This document shows positions 27,756-37,442 of a stretch of 51,117 nt of DNA, piece by piece; position 1 is the first letter of the stretch, and every line of letters begins with the position of its first letter. A model generated the notes under the pieces. It searched no databases and was not told where the DNA came from. It worked only from the letters and a program-made list of their open reading frames with translations. A program made the translations under genes and the position numbers. This DNA comes from Armatimonadota bacterium (lineage in GTDB: Bacteria; Armatimonadota; Zipacnadia; Zipacnadales; UBA11051). The stretch covers positions 1 to 51,117 of the forward strand of contig JABLXH010000027.1 of the NCBI GenBank assembly GCA_013178155.1, read 5' to 3'.

Positions 27756-28751
27756 CTAGCGAACGACGGCTGCCGGAGCTCCCTCGGCCGCCGACCGCCA
27801 GGCTGCCTCCGATAGCTGGATAACCTTCAGCGCGTCCTCGGCCGTGGCCTGGGGTTTCTCTTTGCCACGAATGCTTTGGATGAAGTTCAGGTCGGGTGAG
27901 GAGCTATCACCCATCTCGGCCGCCGGTACGACCTCGTGGCCCTCCTTGGTCCAGCGCCACACCTCCGCTCCCCGGATTGCCAGAGTCAGGTCCTCGCACC
28001 AGATCGTGATGTCCTCAAGCCAGTTCACGGCGTGCCCGACTACCGAGAAGTTGGCCATCGCCCCCCCGTCGAAGCTGACGCTCATCGCCGTCAGAATGTC
28101 TACCTCCGACCCCAGGTTGTCCTGGTAAGCGAACACCTCCGCCGGCTGCAGTCCGCTCATCCATAGGACGATGTCCAGCAGATGGCTGCCCGAGTCGTTG
28201 AGTTGACCGCCTCCCGAAAGCGCTTTCTTTCCCCGCCACGCCCCGGTCAACACGCACCCGCGATACCAGTTCTGCGATTGTAGCGCCGTGACGAAGTTCA
28301 CTTTGCCGGCCTCACCGGAGCTGATAACCTGGCGACAGTAGCGGTAAGGGGCCTGCGTGTGCCGCTGGTAGGCAACCCCGAACACCAGCCCCGTCTCCTT
28401 GACCTTGGCGATGACCGCTTGCGCATGGGGCACCGTGCAAACCATGGGCTTCTCGCAGAGCACATGCCGACCGCGATCCAGAGAGGCCATGATCTGGTCG
28501 TAGTGCTGGGTGTGTGGTGTCGAGATCTCAACAGCATCGCACTCCACCTTCGCGAGCAGGTCGCGGTAGTCGGCATAGACCGGAACTCCCTTCAGGTCCG
28601 GCAGCGCCTTGAGGGTGGCCTCGATAGCTGTGTCTGCGGGGTCGCAAAGCCCCACGATCCTCACGCCGTCCATCTTGTGGAGCTGCGTCATATGGTGCCG
28701 AGCGTTGCCTCCACAACCGATCATAGCCACACGAATGAGGTCAGAAGCCAT
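27756..28751 (-). CDS. Gfo/Idh/MocA-family oxidoreductase
   Basis: A 331-residue NAD(P)-dependent dehydrogenase. The Rossmann motif is MIGCGGNARHH near the N-terminus (Gly-rich loop 9-13), with the active-site motif CEKPMVCT and SHLLDIVLW in the C-terminal domain. It is unlike the other two family members in this window (different Rossmann and EKP contexts), so it is not a recent local duplicate. The frame runs upstream to 28862 but the ATG at 28751 has GGAAGGGTGGG upstream and fits the family N-terminus. It is a single transcription unit bounded by a hairpin downstream and the gyrB control region upstream. Substrate unknown. Confidence 0.87.
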   Translation of the reverse strand: MASDLIRVAMIGCGGNARHHMTQLHKMDGVRIVGLCDPADTAIEATLKALPDLKGVPVYADYRDLLAKVECDAVEISTPHTQHYDQIMASLDRGRHVLCEKPMVCTVPHAQAVIAKVKETGLVFGVAYQRHTQAPYRYCRQVISSGEAGKVNFVTALQSQNWYRGCVLTGAWRGKKALSGGGQLNDSGSHLLDIVLWMSGLQPAEVFAYQDNLGSEVDILTAMSVSFDGGAMANFSVVGHAVNWLEDITIWCEDLTLAIRGAEVWRWTKEGHEVVPAAEMGDSSSPDLNFIQSIRGKEKPQATAEDALKVIQLSEAAWRSAAEGAPAAVVR

Positions 28752-29227
28752 GGATGTTGCCCACCCTTCCGGGAGATTTGACAGCGCGACCGGCGGGATT
28801 TCGCCACTTTGCGGCTGGAACCTTCGCGTGCTGTGGGACGCTCCGGCCTCGATACGAGGCACCGGTCACGAGGAAGCCACAGTGTTTCGGCTATGATGTC
28901 TGAAATTGTATAAGTATATGCGCCTTGACTTGTACCGGGACCGGTCTGGCGACCCCGCCTTCGCGGCCCGCTGCGTGCCTGTTTGCTTGACTTTGGATGG
29001 CTGCTGGTGGTACAATACCGAGGCAGCAGAAGGCGCCTTTTCGCCCCGTTGTAGTAGCAGCTTTCGGAGGCTCCTGGGCGGCTGCCAAGGCCTCCGTTGA
29101 TCACAGCAAAGCCCCTTCACCCGCGCGTCCAGGGGACACTACCACGATCGCTTTCCACGCCGTTTTGGGACTGGCGTGGAGACAGATGGCCTCCCTGTCC
29201 GGAGACCCGCCAAAGGAGCAGTCCTGA
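28752..29227. other. Divergent intergenic region before gyrB
   Basis: A 476-bp gap between the divergent MocA and gyrB genes, with no convincing small gene. It holds an A+T-rich spot (28898-28920) that is unusual for this GC-rich DNA and may contain the start signal for the minus-strand gene, although I could not match a -35 there. It also holds the gyrB promoter (28987-29016) and a leader of about 205 bases containing an eight-base hairpin TCCACGCC / GGCGTGGA (29154-29161 with 29173-29180) just before the coding region. Confidence 0.6.
28987..29016 (+). promoter_or_regulatory. Promoter of gyrB
   Basis: TTGACT (28987-28992) and TACAAT (29011-29016), 18 bases apart, each one mismatch from consensus. 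Initiation near 29023 gives a leader of about 205 bases before the gyrB ATG. Confidence 0.7.
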
Positions 29228-31180
<1,953 letters not shown>

Positions 31181-31241
31181 CGACGGCATGCCGCTGTGGT
31201 GCAGCTGGCGTCGGGGCGGCGTGAGCCAGAGGAGCAGACCC

Positions 31242-32207
31242 ATGCGCAGGCTGACTTTGGTGCTGCTGGTGGCGTGCCTTGCCGGGACGGCGTTCGCGGC
31301 CGCTTTTGAGACGATGCCGCCCGAGTTGAAGAGTAAGTGGCGCAGTTCTCTGTCGGCCACCAGCGGCTGGAACGAATGTGGCTACGACACGGCCGGCTGG
31401 GTGCCCGTGGTCTATGACCTGGCGACTGCTTACCCCAACTGGATGACCCCGGCGCAACAGGCCAGGCACCAGTTCATGTGGCATCCAGCGGGCAACAACA
31501 ACGGTCAACTCGTCTACTTTCGGCGGCAACTGTGGATTGACGGGCGCGTGGCCGACGCCCTTTTCCGCGTCTGCGCTGACGATCAGTTCCGCTTCTTTGT
31601 CAACGGGCGCCTCGTCGGGGGAGCACGCGAATCGGGTGCCACCCGCGTCTTTGCTGCTACCAGTGACCTCCGCCAGGGAGCCAACGTGCTGGCAGCCGAG
31701 GCCCGCGACACCATGGGGCAAGCCTATGGCCTGATGGTTATGGCCGAGGTGACCCAGGAATGGCCTTTTGTGCCCGAGGAGCATAGGTGGCGCTGCAGCA
31801 CCACGGCGGGAGATGGCTGGACCACGGTTGGCTACAACGACGACAAGTGGGGCCATGCCGTCCCCGACCGAGCCCCCGCCATCCTCGTGGACAGCCGCCG
31901 TTATAGCTGCTTCACCACGCCGCAGGACCTGCCAGACTTCGGTACCGCTCACTTCCGTCGCACTCTGGACCTTGACGGCGTGCCGGTCTCGGCCCAGGTG
32001 ACCATTCTGGGAGACGACAGCTATCAGCTCTACGTCAACGGCGAGCTGATGGCCCTCGAAGGCCGGGCCGACTACGCTTATCGCCCGAGGGTTGTTGACG
32101 TCGGTTCGGCCTTGCACCCGGGACGTAACATCCTGGCAGTAAAGATCACCAACACCTGGGGACCCGCGCGGCTGTACTGCGCCCCTGTGGTCAAGATGAT
32201 ACTCTGA
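31242..32207 (+). CDS. Secreted protein with two jelly-roll-like repeats
   Basis: A 321-residue secreted protein lying between gyrB and gyrA. It has a clear signal peptide (MRRLTLVLLVACLAGTAFA). The mature part has two tandem units of about 150 residues, each with an YFRRQLWID- or HFRRTLDLD-like strand, a DDQFRFFVNGRLV or DDSYQLYVNGELM strand, and an AEAR/AVKITN end. This is the layout of galactose-binding-like modules seen in rhamnosidases and beta-galactosidases. No catalytic domain is present. AGAGGAG lies before the ATG at 31242; the longer frame from 31188 lacks these features. Glycan binding is inferred. Confidence 0.78.
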   Translation: MRRLTLVLLVACLAGTAFAAAFETMPPELKSKWRSSLSATSGWNECGYDTAGWVPVVYDLATAYPNWMTPAQQARHQFMWHPAGNNNGQLVYFRRQLWIDGRVADALFRVCADDQFRFFVNGRLVGGARESGATRVFAATSDLRQGANVLAAEARDTMGQAYGLMVMAEVTQEWPFVPEEHRWRCSTTAGDGWTTVGYNDDKWGHAVPDRAPAILVDSRRYSCFTTPQDLPDFGTAHFRRTLDLDGVPVSAQVTILGDDSYQLYVNGELMALEGRADYAYRPRVVDVGSALHPGRNILAVKITNTWGPARLYCAPVVKMIL

Positions 32208-32280
32208 ACGTTGCTGGACGCGGCAGCGGGAACGGAAGCGTTCGCCCTGTCAGTCCTGCCATCCCCCACAAGGACCTAAC

Positions 32281-34818
32281 ATGGCAGACCAGTATCAAGC
32301 CGGAGCCATCGAGCCCATCGAGCTCGAGGCGGAGATGACTGACTCCTACACTCGCTACGCCATGAGTGTCATCATGGCGCGGGCCCTGCCTGACGTGCGC
32401 GACGGCCTGAAACCCTCCCAGCGCCGCGTACTGCAGGCCATGAACGACGAGAATCTGACTCCCGACCGCTCGCACGCCAAGTGCGCCAGCATCGTCGGGG
32501 AGACCATGAAGACCTATCACCCGCACGGCGACCAGTCCATCTATGACACACTGGTGCGCATGGGGCAGGACTTCGCCGCGCGCTACCCGCTGGTGGACCC
32601 GCAGGGCAACTTCGGGTCGGTGGACGGTGATCCCGCGGGAGCACCGCGTTATACCGAGGCTCGTCTCTCGCCAGTCGCCATGGCGATGCTGGCCGACCTG
32701 GACATGGACACGGTTGACTGGCAGCCCAACTATGATGAGTCGCGGGAAGAGGCCCAGGTACTGCCGGCCAAGTTCCCCAACCTCCTGTGTAACGGCGGCG
32801 CCGGCATCGCTGTCGCTTACGCCACGGAGATCCCTCCCCACAACCTCAACGAGGTGGTTGATGGCCTGATTGCCCTGCTGGACGATCCCGCCATTGACAC
32901 CCGGGGCCTGATGCGCCATATCCAGGGCCCGGATTTCCCCACCGGGGCGCTGATCCTGGGCACCAAGGGCATCCGTGACTACTTCGAGACCGGCCGCGGT
33001 ACGGTCACGATGCAGGGACGCGCCGTCATTGAGCCACTCGAACGGGGACGCTGGGCCATCATCATCACGGAGCTCCCTTACCAGATCGGCAAGGCAGCCT
33101 TGATGGTGCAGATTGCCAAGCTGGTCGAGGCCAAGAAACTCGAGGGCATCTCTGATCTTCGTGATGAGTCCGACCGCAAGGGGATGCGTGTGGTCATCGA
33201 GCTCAAGCGCGAGGCCAACCCCAACGTCGTCCTCAACCAGCTATACAAGCGTACGGCACTACGCACGAACTTCAGCGCCAACATGATGGCCCTGGTGCCG
33301 TCAGGCAAGGCACTCGTGCCGCGTCTGTGCTCCATGAAGGAGCTCATGCAAAGCTACCTTGACCACCGCCGCGAGGTGGTCACGCGTCGCACACGGTTCC
33401 TGCTACGGAAGGCTGAGGCCCGAGAGCACATTGTCCAGGGCCTGCTGAAGGCCATCAACGTCATTGACGAGGTCATCGCTCTGATCCGGGGCAGTGACAA
33501 CCGCACAGCCGCGCGGGATGGCCTGATGCAGACCTTCGAGTTCAGTGAGCGCCAGGCTGAGGCAATCCTCGCCATGCAGCTTGGGCAGCTAACGCGTCTC
33601 TCGCGCATCGACCTCGAACGCGAAGAAGCGCAGTTGCAGTCTGACATCGCCGAATACCAGTCGATCCTGGCCTCCGAGGAGAAGAAGTCGGAGGTGATCA
33701 AACAGGAGCTGCGCCAACTGCGCCGAGAGCTGGGTGATGATCGCCGCACCAAGATCGTCGCCAACGAGGCCGAGGAGCTCGAACCCGAGGACCTCATCGC
33801 CATGGAGGATATGGCCATCACGATCACTCGCGACGGCTATATCAAGCGCATGCCTCTTGATACCTATCGGGTGCAGAACCGTGGCGGCCGCGGCGTGGTG
33901 GCCCTGAGCAAGAAGGAGGAGGACACGGTCCGCGACATCTTTGTCGCTACGACTCACCACCTGCTTCTGTTCTTCACCAACCAGGGGCGCATCTACCGCC
34001 TGAAGGCCTACCAGGTGCCCATGGCCAACCGCACGGCCCGCGGCACCCCCATCATCAACCTGATCCCGCTTGAGAGTGGTGAACACGTCACCGCCTGGGT
34101 CTCGGTCCGTGATTTCAGCCAGGGCGGGTTCCTGGTTATGGTGACCAGGCAGGGGATGATCAAGAAGACGGCACTTGTCGAGTACGATACGGCGCTGAAG
34201 AACAAGGGCATCATCGCCATCAATCTCAAGCCTGATGACCGCCTCGAGTGGGTCATGTGGACTGACGGTCACAAGGATATCATGCTGGCGACGAAGCTGG
34301 GCAAGGCCTTGCGCTTCTCGGAGAGCTGCGTCAGGCCCATGGGACGCAGTGCCGCCGGCGTCAACGCCATCAAATTGGGCAAGCACGACGAGATCGTTGC
34401 GACGGAAGTGCTTGACCGGAAGGACACACGCGACATCCTGGTCGTGTCGCAGTTGGGCCTTGGAAAGCGGACGCCGGTGGAGGAATACCGCTGCCAGGGC
34501 CGCAACACGCAGGGCGTGATGACGCTTAAGATCACCGAACGCAACGGTCCGGTGGTTGGTGTCTGCGTGGTGGACGAAGACGATGAGGTCATGTGCATCA
34601 CCTCCGAGGGCGTCATGATCCGCGTGCCGGTCAAGAAGATCCGCCAGACGGGCCGCAATGCGCAGGGCGTGAAGATAGTCTCTCCTGACCCCGGTAGCGT
34701 GGTACGCGCCATCGCGAAGGTCGTCCGGGAAGCTCAGGAGAGCCCGGAAGGGCAGTTCCCCACTGAAGGGCTGCCCGACGAGTGTGAGACCGACGACAGT
34801 GGAGATGCCGAGGAGTAG
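32281..34818 (+). CDS. gyrA: DNA gyrase subunit A
   Basis: An 845-residue DNA breakage-reunion subunit. The catalytic tyrosine is Tyr124 (PRYTEARLS). The quinolone-determining segment reads YHPHGDQSIYD: the position equivalent to E. coli Ser83 is Gln85, while Asp87 is kept as Asp89. A long coiled coil follows (about 440-495), then the beta-pinwheel DNA-wrapping domain with the GyrA box QNRGGRG (about 534-540), which favours gyrase over topoisomerase IV. An acidic tail ends the protein. AAGGA is 6 bases before the ATG. gyrB lies two genes upstream in the same orientation. Confidence 0.95.
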   Translation: MADQYQAGAIEPIELEAEMTDSYTRYAMSVIMARALPDVRDGLKPSQRRVLQAMNDENLTPDRSHAKCASIVGETMKTYHPHGDQSIYDTLVRMGQDFAARYPLVDPQGNFGSVDGDPAGAPRYTEARLSPVAMAMLADLDMDTVDWQPNYDESREEAQVLPAKFPNLLCNGGAGIAVAYATEIPPHNLNEVVDGLIALLDDPAIDTRGLMRHIQGPDFPTGALILGTKGIRDYFETGRGTVTMQGRAVIEPLERGRWAIIITELPYQIGKAALMVQIAKLVEAKKLEGISDLRDESDRKGMRVVIELKREANPNVVLNQLYKRTALRTNFSANMMALVPSGKALVPRLCSMKELMQSYLDHRREVVTRRTRFLLRKAEAREHIVQGLLKAINVIDEVIALIRGSDNRTAARDGLMQTFEFSERQAEAILAMQLGQLTRLSRIDLEREEAQLQSDIAEYQSILASEEKKSEVIKQELRQLRRELGDDRRTKIVANEAEELEPEDLIAMEDMAITITRDGYIKRMPLDTYRVQNRGGRGVVALSKKEEDTVRDIFVATTHHLLLFFTNQGRIYRLKAYQVPMANRTARGTPIINLIPLESGEHVTAWVSVRDFSQGGFLVMVTRQGMIKKTALVEYDTALKNKGIIAINLKPDDRLEWVMWTDGHKDIMLATKLGKALRFSESCVRPMGRSAAGVNAIKLGKHDEIVATEVLDRKDTRDILVVSQLGLGKRTPVEEYRCQGRNTQGVMTLKITERNGPVVGVCVVDEDDEVMCITSEGVMIRVPVKKIRQTGRNAQGVKIVSPDPGSVVRAIAKVVREAQESPEGQFPTEGLPDECETDDSGDAEE

Positions 34819-34819
34819 C

Positions 34820-34848
34820 CCGGCGCTGGGCGGCTGAGCCGACGCCGG
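34820..34848 (+). terminator. Compound hairpin after gyrA
   Basis: CCGGCG / CGCCGG (34820-34825 with 34843-34848) enclosing CGGCT / AGCCG, immediately after the gyrA stop. Position suggests a terminator, but there is no T run. Confidence 0.45.
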
Positions 34849-34942
34849 CACCATCCCAGAAGGTGTTGCAGAGCTCTCGGTGAACTCCAGGGCAGGCCAG
34901 GGGCGAGGTCTTGCAGCGCAGATGGCTGGGCAGAGGCGAAGC

Positions 34943-34971
34943 TTGACGGGTCTGGCGAGGCGCGGTATAGT
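34943..34971 (+). promoter_or_regulatory. Promoter of nrdJ
   Basis: TTGACG (34943-34948) and TATAGT (34966-34971), 17 bases apart, each one base from consensus. Initiation near 34978 gives a leader of about 135 bases. Confidence 0.75.
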
Positions 34972-35016
34972 GAAGTTCCGCACAGGTTGGCCCGGGGAAA
35001 CTTGTACACAGTGCGA

Positions 35017-35047
35017 CCGCAGGCCAGCCCGACGGGCTGGCCTGCGG
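35017..35047 (+). promoter_or_regulatory. Perfect 14-bp hairpin in the nrdJ leader
   Basis: A fully paired 14-bp stem with a three-base loop (35017-35030 with 35034-35047), about 40 bases after the inferred start of transcription. No T run follows, so it is not a standard terminator. It may stabilise the leader or bind a regulator. A second weak hairpin (CGCC ACAA GGCG, 35093-35104) overlaps the ribosome-binding site AAGGCGG. Confidence 0.6.
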
Positions 35048-35112
35048 CGTCTCCACAAGGGATCTCCTTCGGCTGCATCAGCGTAGGCACCGCGCCACAA
35101 GGCGGTACGGAC

Positions 35113-37353
35113 ATGGCAAACATTACAGACGGTCTGCAGCTCACTGACAGTGCACGCAAAGTGCTGGAGCGACGCTACCTGAAGCGCGACACCGACGGCC
35201 GGGTCATCGAGACTCCGGCCGACATGTTCCGGCGCGTGGCCCACAACATTGCTCAGGCCGAGGCCCGCTACGGCGCCACGGCGGAGCAGGTAACGGCCAC
35301 AGAGCAAGAGTTCTACGAACTCATGGCCAACCTGGAGTTCCTGCCCAACTCGCCCACCCTGATGAACGCCGGGCGCGAGTTCCAGCAGCTCTCTGCCTGT
35401 TTCGTGCTCCCTATCGAAGACTCGATGGAGAGCATTTTTGAGGCCGTCAAGAACACTGCCATGATCCACAAGAGCGGGGGCGGCACCGGCTTCTCCTTCT
35501 CGCGGCTGCGCCCTGCTGACGACATCGTCAGTTCCACAAAGGGCGTGTCCAGCGGCCCGGTGTCGTTCATGGTGGTTTTTGACGCCGCCACCGAGGCGAT
35601 CAAACAGGGCGGCACACGGCGTGGGGCTAACATGGCGGTCCTGCGCGTTGACCACCCCGACATCCTGAGCTTCATCGAGGCCAAGCGCGACCTGACCCGG
35701 CTGCAGAACTTCAACATCTCGGTTGGCGTGACCGAGGAGTTCTTCCGGGCCGCCCAGGAGGGCCGTGACTATGACCTCATCAACCCTCGGACCGGCAAGC
35801 CCTCCGGCCGGCTCAACGCCAGGGAGGTGTTCGACCGCATCGTGCAGGCCGCCTGGGAGAGTGGCGACCCCGGTCTACTGTTTCTTGACCGCATGAACGC
35901 CGATAACCCCACCCCCCAGTTGGGCGAGATCGAGAGCACCAACCCCTGTGGGGAGCAGCCACTCCTTCCGTATGAGTCCTGCAACCTCGGGTCCATCAAC
36001 CTGGCCAAGATGGCGCGCGGACCGCTGCTGGAAGCAGAGATAGACTGGGAGAAACTGGCTCGGACCGTGCATCTCGCCGTTCGGTTCCTGGACGACGTCA
36101 TTGACATGAACCGCTTGCCCCTCCCCCAGATCGAGGAGATGACACGGGGCAACCGCAAGATCGGCCTGGGTGTCATGGGTTTTGCGGACCTGCTGATCAT
36201 GATGGGTATCCCTTATGACTCGCAGGAGGCAGCGGGAGTCGCGGAGACAACCATGGGGTTCATCCGGGAGGAGGCGCGCAAGGCCTCGCAGGCGCTGGCC
36301 CGCGAGCGCGGTGTCTTCCCGAACTGGAAAGGCAGCATCTACGACGACCCTGAGCACCCTCTGGAGCTACGCAACGCTACCCTCACTACCGTTGCGCCGA
36401 CAGGGACCATCAGCATCATCGCCGGCACATCCAGTGGCATCGAGCCGCTTTTTGCCATCGCGTTCACACGAACGGTCATGGAAGGCACTCAACTGGTCGA
36501 GGTCAACCCGCTCTTTGAGCAGGTGGCCCGCGCCGGTGGGTTCTATACCCCGGAGCTGGCCCGCGAGTTGGCTGCTCGCGGCAGCCTGCACGATGTTTCG
36601 GGCGTCCCTGAGAGCATCAAGCGGGTCTTCGCTACCGCCCATGACGTCGCTCCCGAGTGGCACGTGCGCATCCAGGCAGCTTTCCAGAAGTATACGGACA
36701 ATGCGGTCTCCAAGACGGTCAACTTCCCGCACGAGGCCACCGTAGAAGATGTGGCCTGGGTGTACGGCCTGGCCTACGACCTCGGCTGCAAGGGGATCAC
36801 GATCTACCGCGATGGCTGTCGGGACAACCAGGTGTTGACCACCGGCAAGACCTACCAGGCCAAACAGGAACCTACCGCCCTGCAACGCGAGCCTCGCGAG
36901 CGACCCCAAGAAGTCCATGGCGTCACCCGCGCCATGAACACGGGCTGCGGCAAGCTCTACATCACGATCAACCGCGACGATCGGGGACCGTTTGAGGTCT
37001 TCGGCAACATGGGCAAGGCCGGTGGCTGCGCCGCCTCGCAGACCGAGGCACTGGCCCGTCTCATCTCCCTGTGCTTCCGCACGGGGATTGGCGCAGAGCA
37101 CGTCATAAAGCAGCTCAAGGGCATTAGCTGCCATCTGCCCTCGTGGGAACCGGGAGGCGGGCGCATCCTCTCTTGCGCTGACGCCTTCGCACAGGCCATG
37201 GAGCACGCTTTGCTGTCCGACAAGGGCCAGCTCTCGATCGACTTCAATGGTTCCAGCTTCGGCCACGCGGGAGCGTGCCCGGAATGCGGCGGCCACCTGG
37301 TGGCCGAAGAGGGCTGCAAGAAGTGCCACAACTGCGGTTACTCCCAGTGCTGA
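35113..37353 (+). CDS. nrdJ: Adenosylcobalamin-dependent ribonucleotide reductase
   Basis: A 746-residue class II ribonucleotide reductase, which makes deoxyribonucleotides using coenzyme B12 rather than a tyrosyl radical. The radical-bearing Cys is Cys279 in NPCGE (277-281, with Glu281), the redox partner is Cys96 (LSACF), and KSGGGTGFSF and GTRRGANMAVL are conserved active-site loops. The C-terminus is a zinc ribbon (CPECGGH...CKKCHNCGYSQC) with the external redox cysteines. The frame extends to 34987, but the ATG at 35113 starts the conserved protein and the earlier codons lie in a hairpin. No B12 riboswitch consensus is obvious in the leader. Confidence 0.95.
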   Translation: MANITDGLQLTDSARKVLERRYLKRDTDGRVIETPADMFRRVAHNIAQAEARYGATAEQVTATEQEFYELMANLEFLPNSPTLMNAGREFQQLSACFVLPIEDSMESIFEAVKNTAMIHKSGGGTGFSFSRLRPADDIVSSTKGVSSGPVSFMVVFDAATEAIKQGGTRRGANMAVLRVDHPDILSFIEAKRDLTRLQNFNISVGVTEEFFRAAQEGRDYDLINPRTGKPSGRLNAREVFDRIVQAAWESGDPGLLFLDRMNADNPTPQLGEIESTNPCGEQPLLPYESCNLGSINLAKMARGPLLEAEIDWEKLARTVHLAVRFLDDVIDMNRLPLPQIEEMTRGNRKIGLGVMGFADLLIMMGIPYDSQEAAGVAETTMGFIREEARKASQALARERGVFPNWKGSIYDDPEHPLELRNATLTTVAPTGTISIIAGTSSGIEPLFAIAFTRTVMEGTQLVEVNPLFEQVARAGGFYTPELARELAARGSLHDVSGVPESIKRVFATAHDVAPEWHVRIQAAFQKYTDNAVSKTVNFPHEATVEDVAWVYGLAYDLGCKGITIYRDGCRDNQVLTTGKTYQAKQEPTALQREPRERPQEVHGVTRAMNTGCGKLYITINRDDRGPFEVFGNMGKAGGCAASQTEALARLISLCFRTGIGAEHVIKQLKGISCHLPSWEPGGGRILSCADAFAQAMEHALLSDKGQLSIDFNGSSFGHAGACPECGGHLVAEEGCKKCHNCGYSQC

Positions 37354-37380
37354 GCCCCGGCGTGAGGCAGGTACGGGGCT
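37353..37380 (+). terminator. Hairpin after nrdJ
   Basis: AGCCCCG / CGGGGCT (37353-37359 with 37374-37380), a perfect seven-base stem with a 14-base loop that begins at the last base of the stop codon. Probably a terminator or attenuator before the next gene; no T run follows. Confidence 0.4.
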
Positions 37381-37442
37381 GACCACCGCCGAACTGTCTC
37401 CTCTGGCTGCGTCGTGGGCGGTTGGCGCGGCCGGGAGTGGCC

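Noticed and set aside
34978-35112. Cobalamin riboswitch in the nrdJ leader
   Set aside because: I could not find the B12-box type consensus; only simple hairpins are visible. A covariance-model search would be decisive.
33589-35655. Long minus-strand open frame opposite gyrA and nrdJ (688 codons)
   Set aside because: It lies entirely antisense to well-identified genes and has no family features; GC-rich third positions create such frames.
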